A stretch of DNA of 64,000 nucleotides from Pseudoclavibacter terrae (GCF_008831075.1 NZ_WBJX01000001.1:752505-816504); one strand, 5' to 3'; positions 1 through 11,623 are shown, numbered from the stretch's first letter. Notes: generated from the sequence alone by a model not told the origin. A program made the numbers and translations.

Positions 1-617
1 TGCTCGGGATGCTCATCGCCTGGCTCGTGGTACGCAAGCTTCGGCGCACGGCCGGCATCCTCGACTTCGTCGGGATGCTCGGGCTCGCCGTGCCTGGCAC
101 GGTGCTCGGCATCGGCTACGCGCTCAGCTACATCACGCCCACGACGATCTTCGGCGTGCAGATTCTGCCGGCGCTCGCGGGCGGCAGCGCCGCCTTCGCC
201 GGTGGCATCGCGATCGTGATGGTCTACATCACGAGATCGCTGCCGTCCGGTCAGCGCTCGGGCATCGCAGCGCTGAACCAGATCCACCCCGCCATCGAGG
301 AGGCCTCAACCTCGCTCGGCGCGGGATCCGGCACGACGTTCCGCAAGGTCACGCTGCCGCTCATCCAGTCGGCCCTCCTCACTGGCCTCACGTTCGCCTT
401 CGCGCGGTCGATGACAACCCTGTCGCCCATCGTGTTCCTGACCACGCCCGGCATCAAGATCATGACCTCGCAGATCCTCGCCGAGGTCGACTCGGGCCGA
501 TTCGGGAACGCGTTCGCGTACTGCACGGTGCTCATCCTCATCGTGCTGACGCTCATCCTCATCATCAACTTCCTCGTCCGAAAGGTGATCTTCCGTGGTC
601 GCACACACCGTCGTTGA
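1..617 (+). CDS. ABC transporter permease, C-terminal part (partial)
   Basis: This is the 3' part of an inner-membrane permease of the iron(III)/putrescine-type ABC importers; its start lies upstream of the window. Several hydrophobic membrane segments are visible. The cytoplasmic EAA loop that docks on the ATPase is present (EEASTSLGAGSGTTFRKVTLP, read in two halves around positions 295-357). The stop lies inside the next gene, which starts at 595, so the two are translationally coupled. The family is known for Fe3+, thiamine, spermidine or phosphonate uptake. The substrate cannot be fixed here because the binding protein is outside the window; FbpB-like iron uptake is my first guess. Confidence 0.85.
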   Translation, partial: LGMLIAWLVVRKLRRTAGILDFVGMLGLAVPGTVLGIGYALSYITPTTIFGVQILPALAGGSAAFAGGIAIVMVYITRSLPSGQRSGIAALNQIHPAIEEASTSLGAGSGTTFRKVTLPLIQSALLTGLTFAFARSMTTLSPIVFLTTPGIKIMTSQILAEVDSGRFGNAFAYCTVLILIVLTLILIINFLVRKVIFRGRTHRR

Positions 618-1782
618 CTCCGTCGATGGCCTCGCCGAGGCCGTCGGCATCGACCCAGAGGCCGCGCTCGGCCGCATCACGCTCCGCAAGCTGACGAAGC
701 GGTACGGCGCGAAAGCGGACGACCCGCTCGCGGTCGACTCCATCGACCTGGAGATCGAGCCTGGCGAGTTCATCACGCTCCTCGGCCCGTCCGGCTGCGG
801 CAAGACCTCGACGCTGCGCATGATCGCCGGCTTCGAGGAGCCGACCTCCGGCGAGCTGGAACTCGACGGTGCGGACATGATCCGCGTCGCCCCCAACCAG
901 CGACCCATGTCGATGGTGTTCCAGTCGTACGCGCTGTTCCCGCATCTGTCGGTGCGCGAGAACGTCTCGTACGGGCTGAAGCTCAAGAAGATGCCGGCGG
1001 CGCGGATGCGCGAGGAGGTCGACACCGTCCTCACGATCATGAACCTCATGAACTTCGCCGACCGTGCCCCGCACCAGCTCTCGGGCGGCCAGCAGCAGCG
1101 CGTCGCCCTCGCCAGAGCCCTGGTCATGCGGCCGAAGGTGCTCCTCTTCGACGAGCCCCTGTCGAACCTCGACGCGAAGCTGCGCGTGCTCATGCGCAAC
1201 GAGATCCGGCGCCTCCAGCGTCGCCTCGGCATCACGAGCATCTTCGTCACCCACGACCAGGATGAGGCGATGACGCTCTCCGACCGGATCGTCGTGATGA
1301 ACCGAGGCCGGATCGAGCAGGTGGACGTGCCGGACACCGTCTACCGCCGCCCGGAGTCGGTGTTCGTGGCCGACTTCATCGGCCGGGCCACGTTCCTCGA
1401 CGCCACCCTGCTCGCCGAGCCGAGCAACGGCCGAGCACGCGTCGTCGCGCTCGGCCGCGAGTTCGAGACCGACTGCCAGGACGGGGTCACGATCGACACC
1501 GAGGTGCTGCTCATGATCAGGCCGGAGTCGGTTCGCCTCTCCGAGCGGGTGGATGCGGCAGACGTGCACGGGGACATCGGTCGCGTGCTCAACGCGATCT
1601 TCCACGGCGACAGCGTCGAGTACGAGATCGAGACGGACACCGGCACCATCGTCGCGCAGGTGTCCGACCCGTCCGTCGAGGACATCCTCCGGCCTATGGA
1701 CTGCGTCCGCGTCAGCATCGCACCTGACCGCGGCTGGCTGCTGCCGAAGACCGACTACGAGGAGGACGCCGCAAGGCACTAG
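595..1782 (+). CDS. ABC transporter ATP-binding protein, Fe3+/spermidine type
   Basis: This is the ATPase that drives the upstream permease, 395 aa. Walker A GPSGCGKT lies at about residues 64-71, the signature LSGGQ at 162-166, Walker B LLFDEP at 183-188 and the switch region THDQDEA at 219-225. The C-terminal ~130 residues fit a TOBE domain, as in FbpC/PotA-type ATPases. It starts with GTG at 595, 23 bases inside the permease gene. The N-terminus carries about 25 extra residues before the usual start of the fold, so a downstream start is possible. Iron import is a likely but unproven role. A hairpin right after the stop ends the operon. Confidence 0.88.
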   Translation: MVAHTVVDSVDGLAEAVGIDPEAALGRITLRKLTKRYGAKADDPLAVDSIDLEIEPGEFITLLGPSGCGKTSTLRMIAGFEEPTSGELELDGADMIRVAPNQRPMSMVFQSYALFPHLSVRENVSYGLKLKKMPAARMREEVDTVLTIMNLMNFADRAPHQLSGGQQQRVALARALVMRPKVLLFDEPLSNLDAKLRVLMRNEIRRLQRRLGITSIFVTHDQDEAMTLSDRIVVMNRGRIEQVDVPDTVYRRPESVFVADFIGRATFLDATLLAEPSNGRARVVALGREFETDCQDGVTIDTEVLLMIRPESVRLSERVDAADVHGDIGRVLNAIFHGDSVEYEIETDTGTIVAQVSDPSVEDILRPMDCVRVSIAPDRGWLLPKTDYEEDAARH

Positions 1783-1802
1783 TCACGTCGGCACCGTGAA
1801 CT

Positions 1803-1836
1803 CGGGCCGTCTGCTCCTCTTGGAGCGGGCGGCCCG
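1803..1836. terminator. Rho-independent-type hairpin after the ABC operon
   Basis: The arms at 1803-1817 and 1822-1836 pair along their full 15 bases (with G-T pairs) around a TCTT loop. The hairpin lies 20 bases after the ATPase stop and is followed by a short T run. Confidence 0.7.
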
Positions 1837-1897
1837 ATTTCCGTCGCGGCGCCCACGTGGGCGCTCCGCGCGAGGCCGTCACCCGTATCCGAACGGC

Positions 1898-1903
1898 TAT
1901 AGT
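1898..1903 (+). promoter_or_regulatory. -10 box of a leaderless promoter (LacI-family gene)
   Basis: TATAGT lies exactly 7 nt before the ATG at 1911. No ribosome binding site lies between. This matches transcription starting at the A of the start codon, and it sets the start of the regulator gene. Confidence 0.55.
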
Positions 1904-1910
1904 CGCGATC

Positions 1911-2933
1911 ATGGAGCCAGAAGACACCTCGCCCGTTGGCATGGCCGGCATCGCCGCCGCCGCGGGCGTCTCCGTCTCCACCGTCTCCCGGGCGCTCAGC
2001 GGCGTGCCCGGCGTCTCCACGGCGAAGCGCGCGGAGATCCGCAGGATCGCGCGAGCCCAGGGGTACCTGGCCGACGACATCGGCCGAGAGCAGAACCGGG
2101 ACGCGCGAACCGCCGGGCGGATCACGGCTGTCATCCCAGAGCCCGACCGATGGGTCTTCGGCTCCATCCTCGCTGGGTTGCACGACGTGCTCACCCCGAC
2201 GGGCGCGACGCTCACCGTCTACCAGGGGCTCTCCGGGCGCGAGCGGGCGAAGCTCTTCGAAGCCACCGCGCTCTCCCGCAGCAGCGACGTCGTGGTGCTC
2301 GTGCCGATGCCGCATCGCATGCCGGTCCCTGACGTGCGACGCCTCGGCGTTCCCGTCGTCGTGGCGGGATCCGTCGTCGAGGGCATCGCGAGCGTCGGCA
2401 TCGACGACGTCGTCGTCGGCCAGCAGGCCACGAACTCCCTCATCAACGGCGGATGCACGAGCATCGTCTACGCGTCGAGCACCGACCACGAGGGCACGCC
2501 CGGCAACGCCTCCCGCCGCCGGGCAGAGGGCTTCGAGTCGCGCATGCAGCGAGCCGGACTCGATCCGAGCTGGCAGGTGCAGGTGCCGTTCGGCCCGACG
2601 GCGGGCCAGGTCGCCGCGGAGCAGCTGCTGGCGGGGGAGCGCTTGCCCGACGCGGTCTTCGCGTCGTCCGACGATCTCGCCTCCGGCATGCTGTCCGCGT
2701 TCCGCAAGGCCGGGGTCAGGATCCCGCAGGACCTCTCGATCATCGGCGTCGACGACAGCCCCATCGCCAGCCTCATGCACCTCACCACGATCGCGCAGCC
2801 TGCTCGCCAGCAGGGACACCTGGCCGCGTCGATGGCGTTGCGTGCCCTGCAGGGCGACCTGACGAGCGAGGCGGTCACGCTCGAGACGCGCCTCGTCATC
2901 CGCGAATCGACGGGGCACCCGACCGCGAGATAG
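1911..2933 (+). CDS. LacI-family transcriptional regulator, probable trehalose repressor
   Basis: This is a 340-aa DNA-binding repressor. An N-terminal LacI helix-turn-helix (IAAAAGVSVSTVSRALSG, about residues 14-31) is followed by a periplasmic-binding-protein-like sensor domain ending with the typical IIGVDDSPIASLMHLTTI. I chose the ATG at 1911 because a -10 box lies 7 nt upstream and the HTH then starts at the usual distance. An in-frame extension to 1857 would add unrelated residues. It lies directly upstream of treC and the PTS gene on the same strand. The inferred role is control of the trehalose genes through the inverted repeat at 2968-2989. The sugar ligand is inferred from the neighbours only. 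Confidence 0.88.
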   Translation: MEPEDTSPVGMAGIAAAAGVSVSTVSRALSGVPGVSTAKRAEIRRIARAQGYLADDIGREQNRDARTAGRITAVIPEPDRWVFGSILAGLHDVLTPTGATLTVYQGLSGRERAKLFEATALSRSSDVVVLVPMPHRMPVPDVRRLGVPVVVAGSVVEGIASVGIDDVVVGQQATNSLINGGCTSIVYASSTDHEGTPGNASRRRAEGFESRMQRAGLDPSWQVQVPFGPTAGQVAAEQLLAGERLPDAVFASSDDLASGMLSAFRKAGVRIPQDLSIIGVDDSPIASLMHLTTIAQPARQQGHLAASMALRALQGDLTSEAVTLETRLVIRESTGHPTAR

Positions 2934-2967
2934 CGCACGCTTCGCGGTATTGCGGGGTGCCCCCGCT

Positions 2968-2989
2968 TGTTGCGCAAAGACACGCAACA
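2968..2989. promoter_or_regulatory. Candidate LacI-family operator upstream of treC
   Basis: The inverted repeat TGTTGCG-N8-CGCAACA sits about 40 bases before the treC -10 box. TTGCGCAA (2970-2977) overlaps its left arm, and CACGCAAC is repeated at 2981 and 2992, an 11-base phase. This fits an operator for the adjacent LacI-family regulator; binding is inferred. Confidence 0.5.
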
Positions 2990-3026
2990 GTCACGCAACC
3001 GCGCCGAATCGCGTCGACCGCGGTCC

Positions 3027-3032
3027 TAGGCT
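3027..3032 (+). promoter_or_regulatory. -10 box of a leaderless promoter (treC)
   Basis: TAGGCT lies 7 nt before the treC ATG at 3040 with no Shine-Dalgarno sequence in between. It supports the chosen start and places the transcription start at the start codon. Confidence 0.55.
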
Positions 3033-3039
3033 TCTGCCG

Positions 3040-4719
3040 ATGCGTACTGAATCCAACGGCGGCTTCCAGCAGAGCACCGTCTACCAGATCTACCCGAAGT
3101 CCTTCCTCGACTCCACGGGCAGCGGCGTCGGCGACCTCCGCGGTGTGATCCGGAAGATCCCGTACATCGCGTCGCTCGGCGTCGACATGGTCTGGTTCAA
3201 CCCGTTCTTCGCGTCGCCGCAGGCCGACAACGGCTACGACATCTCCGACTACTACCGCATCGACCCCGAGATGGGCACGATGGCGGACTTCGAGGAGCTC
3301 GTCGCCGGCCTCAAGGCAGAGGGCATCGACGTGATGCTCGACATGGTGCTCAACCACACGTCGACGGAGCACGAGTGGTTCCAGCGGGCGCTCGCGGGCG
3401 ACGACGAGTACCGCGACTTCTACTTCGTGCGGCCGGCGGGCGAAGACGGCGGCCCCCCGAACAACTGGGTCTCGAAGTTCGGGGGAGTGGCGTGGGACCG
3501 CTTCGGTGACACCGACGAGTACTACCTGCACCTCTTCGACCGCACGCAGGCGGACCTCAACTGGCACAACCCTCGGGTGCGCCTCGAGATGGCCAAGATC
3601 GTCGAGTTCTGGCGCCTGAAGGGCGTGCGCGGCTTCCGCTTCGACGTCATCAACCTCATCTCCAAGCCCATCGACCTGCCCTCGGCGCCCGAGGGTGCCG
3701 ACGACCGGTACCTGTACACCGACGGCGAGCTCGTCACGACGTTCCTGCGCGAGCTGGCGGAGGCCTCCTACGGCAGGGACGCCGGATGCGTCACGGTCGG
3801 CGAGATGTCCTCGACCTCGATCGAGCGGTGCGTCGAGTACTCGCATCCCGAATCGGGGGCCCTCTCCATGGTGTTCAACTTCCACCACCTCAAGGTCGAC
3901 TACATCGACGGCAAGAAGTGGTCGGTCGGGCGCTTCGAGCTCGACGACCTGCGCCGCGTGCTCATGGAATGGGCCGACGGGATGCAGGCTGGCGGCGGCT
4001 GGAACGCGCTGTTCTGGAACAACCACGACCAGCCCCGCGCGCTCAACCGCTTCGGCGACGCGGGCCGGTTCCGGGTCGAGTCGGCGATGATGCACGCCAC
4101 GCTCCTGCACCTGTTCCGCGGCACGCCGTACGTGTACATGGGGGAGGAGATCGGCATGACCGACCCCGAGTACACGTCGATCGACGACTACGTCGACGTG
4201 GAGGCGGTCAACGCGCACACGGCGCTCGTCGGCACCGGCATGTCCGACGAGGATGCGCTGCAGATCGTCCGCGCGAAGGCCAGAGACAACGCCCGCGCCC
4301 CCATGCAGTGGGAGCCCGGCCCAACCGCCGGCTTCACCTCGGGCACGCCGTGGCTCCGGCCCACGAACGCAGACCTCATCAACGTGGCTGCCGAGGAACG
4401 GAACGGGCGCATCCTGCCCCACTACCGCCGGCTCATCGAGCTGCGGAAGGCGCACATGGTCATCAGCCACGGCCAGATAGCCGGGTATGCGCCACAGCAC
4501 CCGCACGTCTTCGCCTACGAGCGCACGCTCGGCGAGACGCGCCTGCTCGTCCTGGCGAACTTCCTCGACAGCCCGACGCGCATCGACGTGCCGGCCGAGT
4601 TCACCTCGGGTCGCGTGCTCGTCTCCACCACCGACCGCGCCACCGCACCGAGCTCGCCCGACGTCGAGCTCGCGCCGTACGAGGCGCTCGCGATCCTCTT
4701 CGAACCTTCCGAACGCTAG
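3040..4719 (+). CDS. treC: Trehalose-6-phosphate hydrolase (GH13)
   Basis: This cytoplasmic enzyme splits trehalose 6-phosphate, delivered by the PTS, into glucose and glucose 6-phosphate. It is 559 aa, the normal length. The alpha-amylase family regions are intact: DMVLNH at residues 101-106, GFRFDV with nucleophile Asp202, VGEMSS with acid/base Glu255, and NNHDQPR with Asp330. The stretch GEMSSTS...FNFHHLKVDY is very close to E. coli TreC as I remember it, which favours TreC over oligo-1,6-glucosidase. The ATG at 3040 follows a -10 box by 7 nt. The PTS gene starts 8 bases after the stop. Confidence 0.9.
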   Translation: MRTESNGGFQQSTVYQIYPKSFLDSTGSGVGDLRGVIRKIPYIASLGVDMVWFNPFFASPQADNGYDISDYYRIDPEMGTMADFEELVAGLKAEGIDVMLDMVLNHTSTEHEWFQRALAGDDEYRDFYFVRPAGEDGGPPNNWVSKFGGVAWDRFGDTDEYYLHLFDRTQADLNWHNPRVRLEMAKIVEFWRLKGVRGFRFDVINLISKPIDLPSAPEGADDRYLYTDGELVTTFLRELAEASYGRDAGCVTVGEMSSTSIERCVEYSHPESGALSMVFNFHHLKVDYIDGKKWSVGRFELDDLRRVLMEWADGMQAGGGWNALFWNNHDQPRALNRFGDAGRFRVESAMMHATLLHLFRGTPYVYMGEEIGMTDPEYTSIDDYVDVEAVNAHTALVGTGMSDEDALQIVRAKARDNARAPMQWEPGPTAGFTSGTPWLRPTNADLINVAAEERNGRILPHYRRLIELRKAHMVISHGQIAGYAPQHPHVFAYERTLGETRLLVLANFLDSPTRIDVPAEFTSGRVLVSTTDRATAPSSPDVELAPYEALAILFEPSER

Positions 4720-4727
4720 GAGCAGCA

Positions 4728-6803
4728 ATGTCCCAGACCGAACTCAGCGGAGGCATCGTCGCGCCGCTCGCCGGCACGATGGTCGCCATCACCGATGTCC
4801 CAGACCCCATGTTCGCCTCGAAGGCCATGGGTGATGGGTTCGCCGTCGCGCCCAACGCAGACGATGTCGTCGCGCCGTGCAGCGGAACCGTCATCATGGT
4901 CGCCAAGACCGCTCACGCCTTCGGGATCCGGACTGACGACGGCCTCGAGGTGCTCGTGCACATGGGCATCGACACGGTCGAGCTCGAGGGAGCGCCCTTC
5001 TCGATGCACGTCGACGTCGACGACCGCGTCGAGGCCGGCCAGCCGCTCGGACGCATGGACCTCGCCGCCGTCGAAGCCGCGGGCAAGAGCACCATGACCA
5101 TGGTGATCTTCCTCAACCTGGCCCAGAAGAAGGGCTCCGTCGAAGCTGCGACCGGCCCCATCGGGCTCGGCGAGCGGGCTGCGACCCTCGACATCCCCGA
5201 GCAGGATGCGCCAGCGCCGGCGGCGGCGGCACCCTCGGAGGCGTCGGCGCAGGGCGCGGCTTCGCCCGCGACTGCGAAGACCGCCGTGGCCACCGGGCAC
5301 GCCTCCGGCGCGACCGGATTCGACGCCCTCGCCTACGACATCGTCGAGGGCATCGGCGGCAAGGACAACGTCCGCAACGTCGTCCACTGCATCACGCGCG
5401 TGCGCTTCACGCTGAAGGACGCGGAAGCGGCCAACGACGACCTCGTCAAGAACCTCGACGGCGTCATCGACGTCATCAAGGCAGGCGGCCAGTACCAGGT
5501 CGTCATCGGCCCGGCCGTGGAAGACGTCTACGACGCCGTGGTCCGTGTCATCGGCGGCACGGGGGAGGCCTCGCCTGACGACGAGCCGGTCGAGCGGCCG
5601 ACGACCATCGTCGGCTGGTTCCAGTTCGGCTTCAGCTCGCTCATCGGCGTCATCACCGGCTCGATGATCCCCGTGATCGGGCTGCTCGCCGCATCCGGAA
5701 TCCTGAAGGGCATCCTCGCGCTGCTGACGCAGTTCGGCGTGGTGGAGAGCGACAGCTCGACGTACGCGCTCATCGACGCGATGTCGTCGTCGATGTTCTA
5801 CTTCCTGCCCATCATCATCGGGTTCACGGCGGCACGCAGGTTCGGCTCCGACCCCATCATCGTCGCCATCATCGGCGGCGTGCTCGTGTTCCCCTCCGTC
5901 GTCTCGATGTCGGACCCTGCGGCCGATGGGTACACGGTCGTCAGCCAGCTCGGGAACACGATCTTCAACGCCGACTTCTTCGGCATCCCCGTGGCGCTCC
6001 CGCAGGGCAACGCCTACGCGTACTCGATCTTCCCGATCATCGTCGCCGCCTACCTCGCGTCACTGCTCGAGCCGCAGCTCAAGAAGCACATCCCGGCGGT
6101 CGTTCGGATGATCTTCGCGCCGCTGCTCGAGGTCTTCATCATCTCGACCGTCATGCTCGTGGTCTTCGGCCCCATCATCATGACCATCTCGGGCGGCATC
6201 GCGAACGGCATCAACGGCGTGCTCGAGGTCAACTACGCCATCGCGGGCCTCATCATCGGCGCCCTCTACCAGTGCCTCGTCATCTTCGGCCTGCACTGGG
6301 CGGTCATCCCGCTCGTCGCCTCGCAGATCGCGATCGACGGCTCGTCGCCGCTCAACGCGATCATCTCGGCGACCATGGTGGCGCAGGGTGGCGGCGCGCT
6401 GGCGATCTGGATCCGCACGCGCAGCCAGAAGATCAAGACGCTCGCGGGCCCCGCGACCATCTCGGCGTTCTGCGGCATCACGGAACCGGCGATGTACGGC
6501 TTGAACCTCAAGTACGGTCGGGTCTTCATCACCGCGTCCGCCGGTGGCGCGGTCGGCGGCTTCCTCACTGGTCTCATGGATGTGAACATGTACGGCTTCA
6601 CGGGAGCGTTCGTCGGCTTCCCGTCGTTCGTGAACCCTGCCGGGCTGGACCACAGCTTCTTCGGGTTCCTCATCGCCTCCACGGCTGCACTCGTGGTCTC
6701 GTTCACGCTCACCTACTTCTTCGGGTACAGCGACGACGACCTCGAGACGGAACGCGCCGTCAAGAAGGTTCGCCTCGGGAAGCGGGAGCCCGCCGGCGTC
6801 TAG
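4728..6803 (+). CDS. PTS sugar transporter EIIABC, probably trehalose
   Basis: This 691-aa permease takes up and phosphorylates a sugar. The domains come in the order A-B-C. EIIA of the glucose type spans about residues 5-155 with phospho-His78 (VLVHMGID). An Ala/Pro-rich linker follows. EIIB spans about 196-285 with phospho-Cys221 (NVVHCITRVRFTL). A multi-pass EIIC lies from about 300 onward. The C domain resembles the beta-glucoside/trehalose branch. AGGAG precedes the ATG, and the gene starts 8 bases after treC, so trehalose is the natural substrate. Related proteins I know are B-C or B-C-A, so the leading EIIA is noteworthy. Sucrose or a beta-glucoside remains possible. Confidence 0.87.
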   Translation: MSQTELSGGIVAPLAGTMVAITDVPDPMFASKAMGDGFAVAPNADDVVAPCSGTVIMVAKTAHAFGIRTDDGLEVLVHMGIDTVELEGAPFSMHVDVDDRVEAGQPLGRMDLAAVEAAGKSTMTMVIFLNLAQKKGSVEAATGPIGLGERAATLDIPEQDAPAPAAAAPSEASAQGAASPATAKTAVATGHASGATGFDALAYDIVEGIGGKDNVRNVVHCITRVRFTLKDAEAANDDLVKNLDGVIDVIKAGGQYQVVIGPAVEDVYDAVVRVIGGTGEASPDDEPVERPTTIVGWFQFGFSSLIGVITGSMIPVIGLLAASGILKGILALLTQFGVVESDSSTYALIDAMSSSMFYFLPIIIGFTAARRFGSDPIIVAIIGGVLVFPSVVSMSDPAADGYTVVSQLGNTIFNADFFGIPVALPQGNAYAYSIFPIIVAAYLASLLEPQLKKHIPAVVRMIFAPLLEVFIISTVMLVVFGPIIMTISGGIANGINGVLEVNYAIAGLIIGALYQCLVIFGLHWAVIPLVASQIAIDGSSPLNAIISATMVAQGGGALAIWIRTRSQKIKTLAGPATISAFCGITEPAMYGLNLKYGRVFITASAGGAVGGFLTGLMDVNMYGFTGAFVGFPSFVNPAGLDHSFFGFLIASTAALVVSFTLTYFFGYSDDDLETERAVKKVRLGKREPAGV

Positions 6804-6851
6804 AGTTCCCGCGCCGCCACGTCGTTGGCGGCGCGGGGCGACAGAGCGGAG

Positions 6852-6899
6852 ACCCCGGTGGTCACCTCGAGGATGCGCCCTCGAGGTGGACACCGGGGT
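6852..6899. terminator. Strong bidirectional terminator hairpin
   Basis: The arms ACCCCGGTG (6852-6860) plus CACCTCGAGG (6863-6872) pair with CCTCGAGGTG (6879-6888) plus CACCGGGGT (6891-6899). A 2-nt internal loop and a 6-nt apical loop remain. The hairpin separates the convergent PTS and MFS genes and can serve both. Confidence 0.8.
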
Positions 6900-6932
6900 T
6901 CTTCGGTTGAACGAGGCGGCACTGACCGGCGA

Positions 6933-8102
6933 CTACTCGCGTTTCTTCTGCGTGTAGGCGACCGTGGCGGCGGCCGCGAGGGAAGCGCCGATGGCGACGA
7001 GCACCCCGCCACCCCCGGTGAGCGGGGTGAGGAGCCCAGCCCCGGCCGGGATGAGCGACTGCGCGAGCCGATTGCCGACGAGTCGGAGCGAGAGGGCGAG
7101 GCCGCGCTGATCCTCCGGCGCCACGTCGGTGAGCCAGGCCATCGTGATGGGCTGCGTCACACCGATCGCGAACCCGTAGAGCACGGCGGCGACCACGAGC
7201 CAGATCGGGCCGATCGGGAGGCCCGTGAGTGCGAGCGTCACCGCTGCCGCTCCCAGCGAGATCAGCAGCAGCATCCGCCGTGAGAGCCGTCGACTGAGCG
7301 AGGGGAGGGCCGCTCGGGATGCGAGCGTCGCGAGCGCCCGGCTCGTCAGCATGAGGCTCACGAGCGCCGCGGAGACACCGGGCTGCGTGCTGAGCGCGGG
7401 CCAGAACGCGAGCGTCACGTCGACGGAGGCGATGGCGATTCCGCCCGCGACGACCGCTCGGAAGGCGCCCGGCTCGCGCAGGATCTTCCGGCTCGACGTG
7501 AACGATCCCGGCCGTTTGGCGGTGCTGTCGCCTCGCGACCCGCTCCCCAGGAAGAGGCTCGCGACGCCGAGCAGGACGGCCGCCCCCATGGCGCACCAGA
7601 ACACGAGCTGGAGGTTCGGGCCAGGGCCGGCGGGGTTCGGGATGGCCAACAGCAGCGGGCCGAGCGTCTGGCCGATGGATGCGGCGAGTGTATAGAGCCC
7701 GAACGCCGACTCCCGAGACCCGACCTTCGAGCGGTTGGCGACCGCCGTCTGCTCGCTGATGATGCTGAGGAGATGCCCCACTCCGAGCACGAGCGCCGCC
7801 ACCATCAGGCCTGCGACGCTCTGCAGGGACACGAGCGCGATGCCGATCGCGGCGACGAGCAGGACGCTGCCGAGCACCGCAATGGTGCGTTCACCGCGCC
7901 CATCCGTGAGCCGACCGGCTGGCAGGGCGAGGAGGAGAGCTGGGAGCGCGAACGACGTCGCGAGCAGGCCGATGACGGCTTCCTGCCCGCCGGCTTCGAG
8001 CACTGCGAACGAGAGTCCGGGGCGAACCGCGTACGTGAGCACCTGGATGAGCACGGCGTGCACGATGATCCACGGCCACCGCGAGCCGGGTGCGCCCGAC
8101 AT
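6933..8102 (-). CDS. MFS transporter
   Basis: This is a 389-aa major facilitator superfamily permease with about 12 hydrophobic segments. The motif between segments 2 and 3 reads LPAGRLTDGRGERT, the usual MFS loop. The start at 8102 has a GGAGGTG ribosome site about 6 bases upstream. The substrate is unknown. The nearest upstream gene on the same strand is the GntR regulator ending at 8126, only 23 bases away, so the two may be co-transcribed. That would place the MFS gene in the tricarboxylate regulon, but this is inference from spacing only. A drug or sugar exporter is equally possible. Confidence 0.82.
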   Translation of the reverse strand: MSGAPGSRWPWIIVHAVLIQVLTYAVRPGLSFAVLEAGGQEAVIGLLATSFALPALLLALPAGRLTDGRGERTIAVLGSVLLVAAIGIALVSLQSVAGLMVAALVLGVGHLLSIISEQTAVANRSKVGSRESAFGLYTLAASIGQTLGPLLLAIPNPAGPGPNLQLVFWCAMGAAVLLGVASLFLGSGSRGDSTAKRPGSFTSSRKILREPGAFRAVVAGGIAIASVDVTLAFWPALSTQPGVSAALVSLMLTSRALATLASRAALPSLSRRLSRRMLLLISLGAAAVTLALTGLPIGPIWLVVAAVLYGFAIGVTQPITMAWLTDVAPEDQRGLALSLRLVGNRLAQSLIPAGAGLLTPLTGGGGVLVAIGASLAAAATVAYTQKKRE

Positions 8103-8125
8103 TCAGCGCACCTCCGACGGGCGTT

Positions 8126-8836
8126 TCACTCCGCGGTCTCGGAGTCGCGCGCGGCGCTCGGCTCGAGGGTGCCGATCGCGCGACGCCCGAGGCTGTGCGT
8201 GATGTGCTTCCGGGAGAGCTCGCGGGCCAGCTCCGGATCGCCGGCGACGATCGCGTCTCGGAGGGCGGTGTGCTGCCGGTGCACCCGTGCCCGGTCATCC
8301 GCCGTCGGGGACCAGGCGCGCAGTGCGCGCTGGCGGTAGAGGTCGGTCTTGTCCCAGAGCCCCTCGAGGATGCCGAGCAGCGTCGGGTTGGCGGCGGCCT
8401 CGTAGATGGCGAGGTGGAAGCGGCGGTGGGCGTCAAGCGCTTCCGGGGACGCGACCCCGGTGAGCGGTTCGAGCTCGCTGAGTGCGGCGTCGATGCGCGC
8501 GAGGTCCGCGTCGTCTCTGCGTTCCGCGGCGAGACCGCACGCGAGGGGGTCGGCGGCTGCGCGCACTTCGTACAGGTTCTGCGCCTCCGCCTGGGAGAGG
8601 GGGACGACCCGGGCATCCCGGTGCGAGCCGAGCTCGACGAGCCCTTCGGTGGACAGCCGTTTGAGGGCTTCCCGCAGCGGGGTCGTGCTCAGGCCGAGTT
8701 CGGCAGCCAGCTTCGTCTGCCCGATGATGTCACCCGGTTCGATGACACCGGTCAGGATGCGGCGGCGCAGTTCCTCGTAGGCGAGTTCGCTCTTGCTTCG
8801 GAACAGCGGCTGCAGTGGGGATGCAGGGGCGGGCAT
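8126..8836 (-). CDS. GntR/FadR-family transcriptional regulator
   Basis: This is a 236-aa repressor-type protein. An N-terminal winged helix (about residues 18-80, LAAELGLSTTPLREALKRLSTEGLV) is followed by an all-helical FCD domain with the metal/ligand-site residues typical of the family (DAHRRFHLAIYEAA and later HTALRDAI). It is read divergently from the aconitase-tctCBA genes, so it probably senses a tri- or dicarboxylate and controls them. I chose the ATG at 8836 because a -10 box (TACCAT) lies 6 nt upstream. The open frame continues upstream as an antisense shadow of the aconitase gene and is not real. Confidence 0.88.
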   Translation of the reverse strand: MPAPASPLQPLFRSKSELAYEELRRRILTGVIEPGDIIGQTKLAAELGLSTTPLREALKRLSTEGLVELGSHRDARVVPLSQAEAQNLYEVRAAADPLACGLAAERRDDADLARIDAALSELEPLTGVASPEALDAHRRFHLAIYEAAANPTLLGILEGLWDKTDLYRQRALRAWSPTADDRARVHRQHTALRDAIVAGDPELARELSRKHITHSLGRRAIGTLEPSAARDSETAE

Positions 8837-8842
8837 ACGTCG

Positions 8843-8848
8843 ATGGTA
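8843..8848 (-). promoter_or_regulatory. -10 box of a leaderless promoter (GntR gene)
   Basis: TACCAT on the reverse strand lies 6 nt before the ATG at 8836. This is the same arrangement as several other genes in the window. Confidence 0.5.
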
Positions 8849-8866
8849 GCAACAGCCGCGCCATCG

Positions 8867-8891
8867 TGTAGCATCGAGCCTATAACCTACA
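8867..8891. promoter_or_regulatory. Aconitase promoter region with candidate GntR site
   Basis: TGTAG (8867-8871) and CTACA (8887-8891) form an inverted repeat around the -10 candidate TATAAC (8881-8886). The site lies between the divergent GntR and aconitase starts. GntR-family binding here is inferred. Confidence 0.35.
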
Positions 8892-8914
8892 ACGTGCGAC
8901 GAGACGGAGAAAGC

Positions 8915-11623
<2,709 letters not shown>

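Noticed and set aside
2896..4728. A 610-codon open frame opposite treC
   Set aside because: It is the antisense shadow of a well-supported gene in GC-rich DNA. It lacks a recognisable fold and has skewed Arg/Val/Asp/Glu composition.
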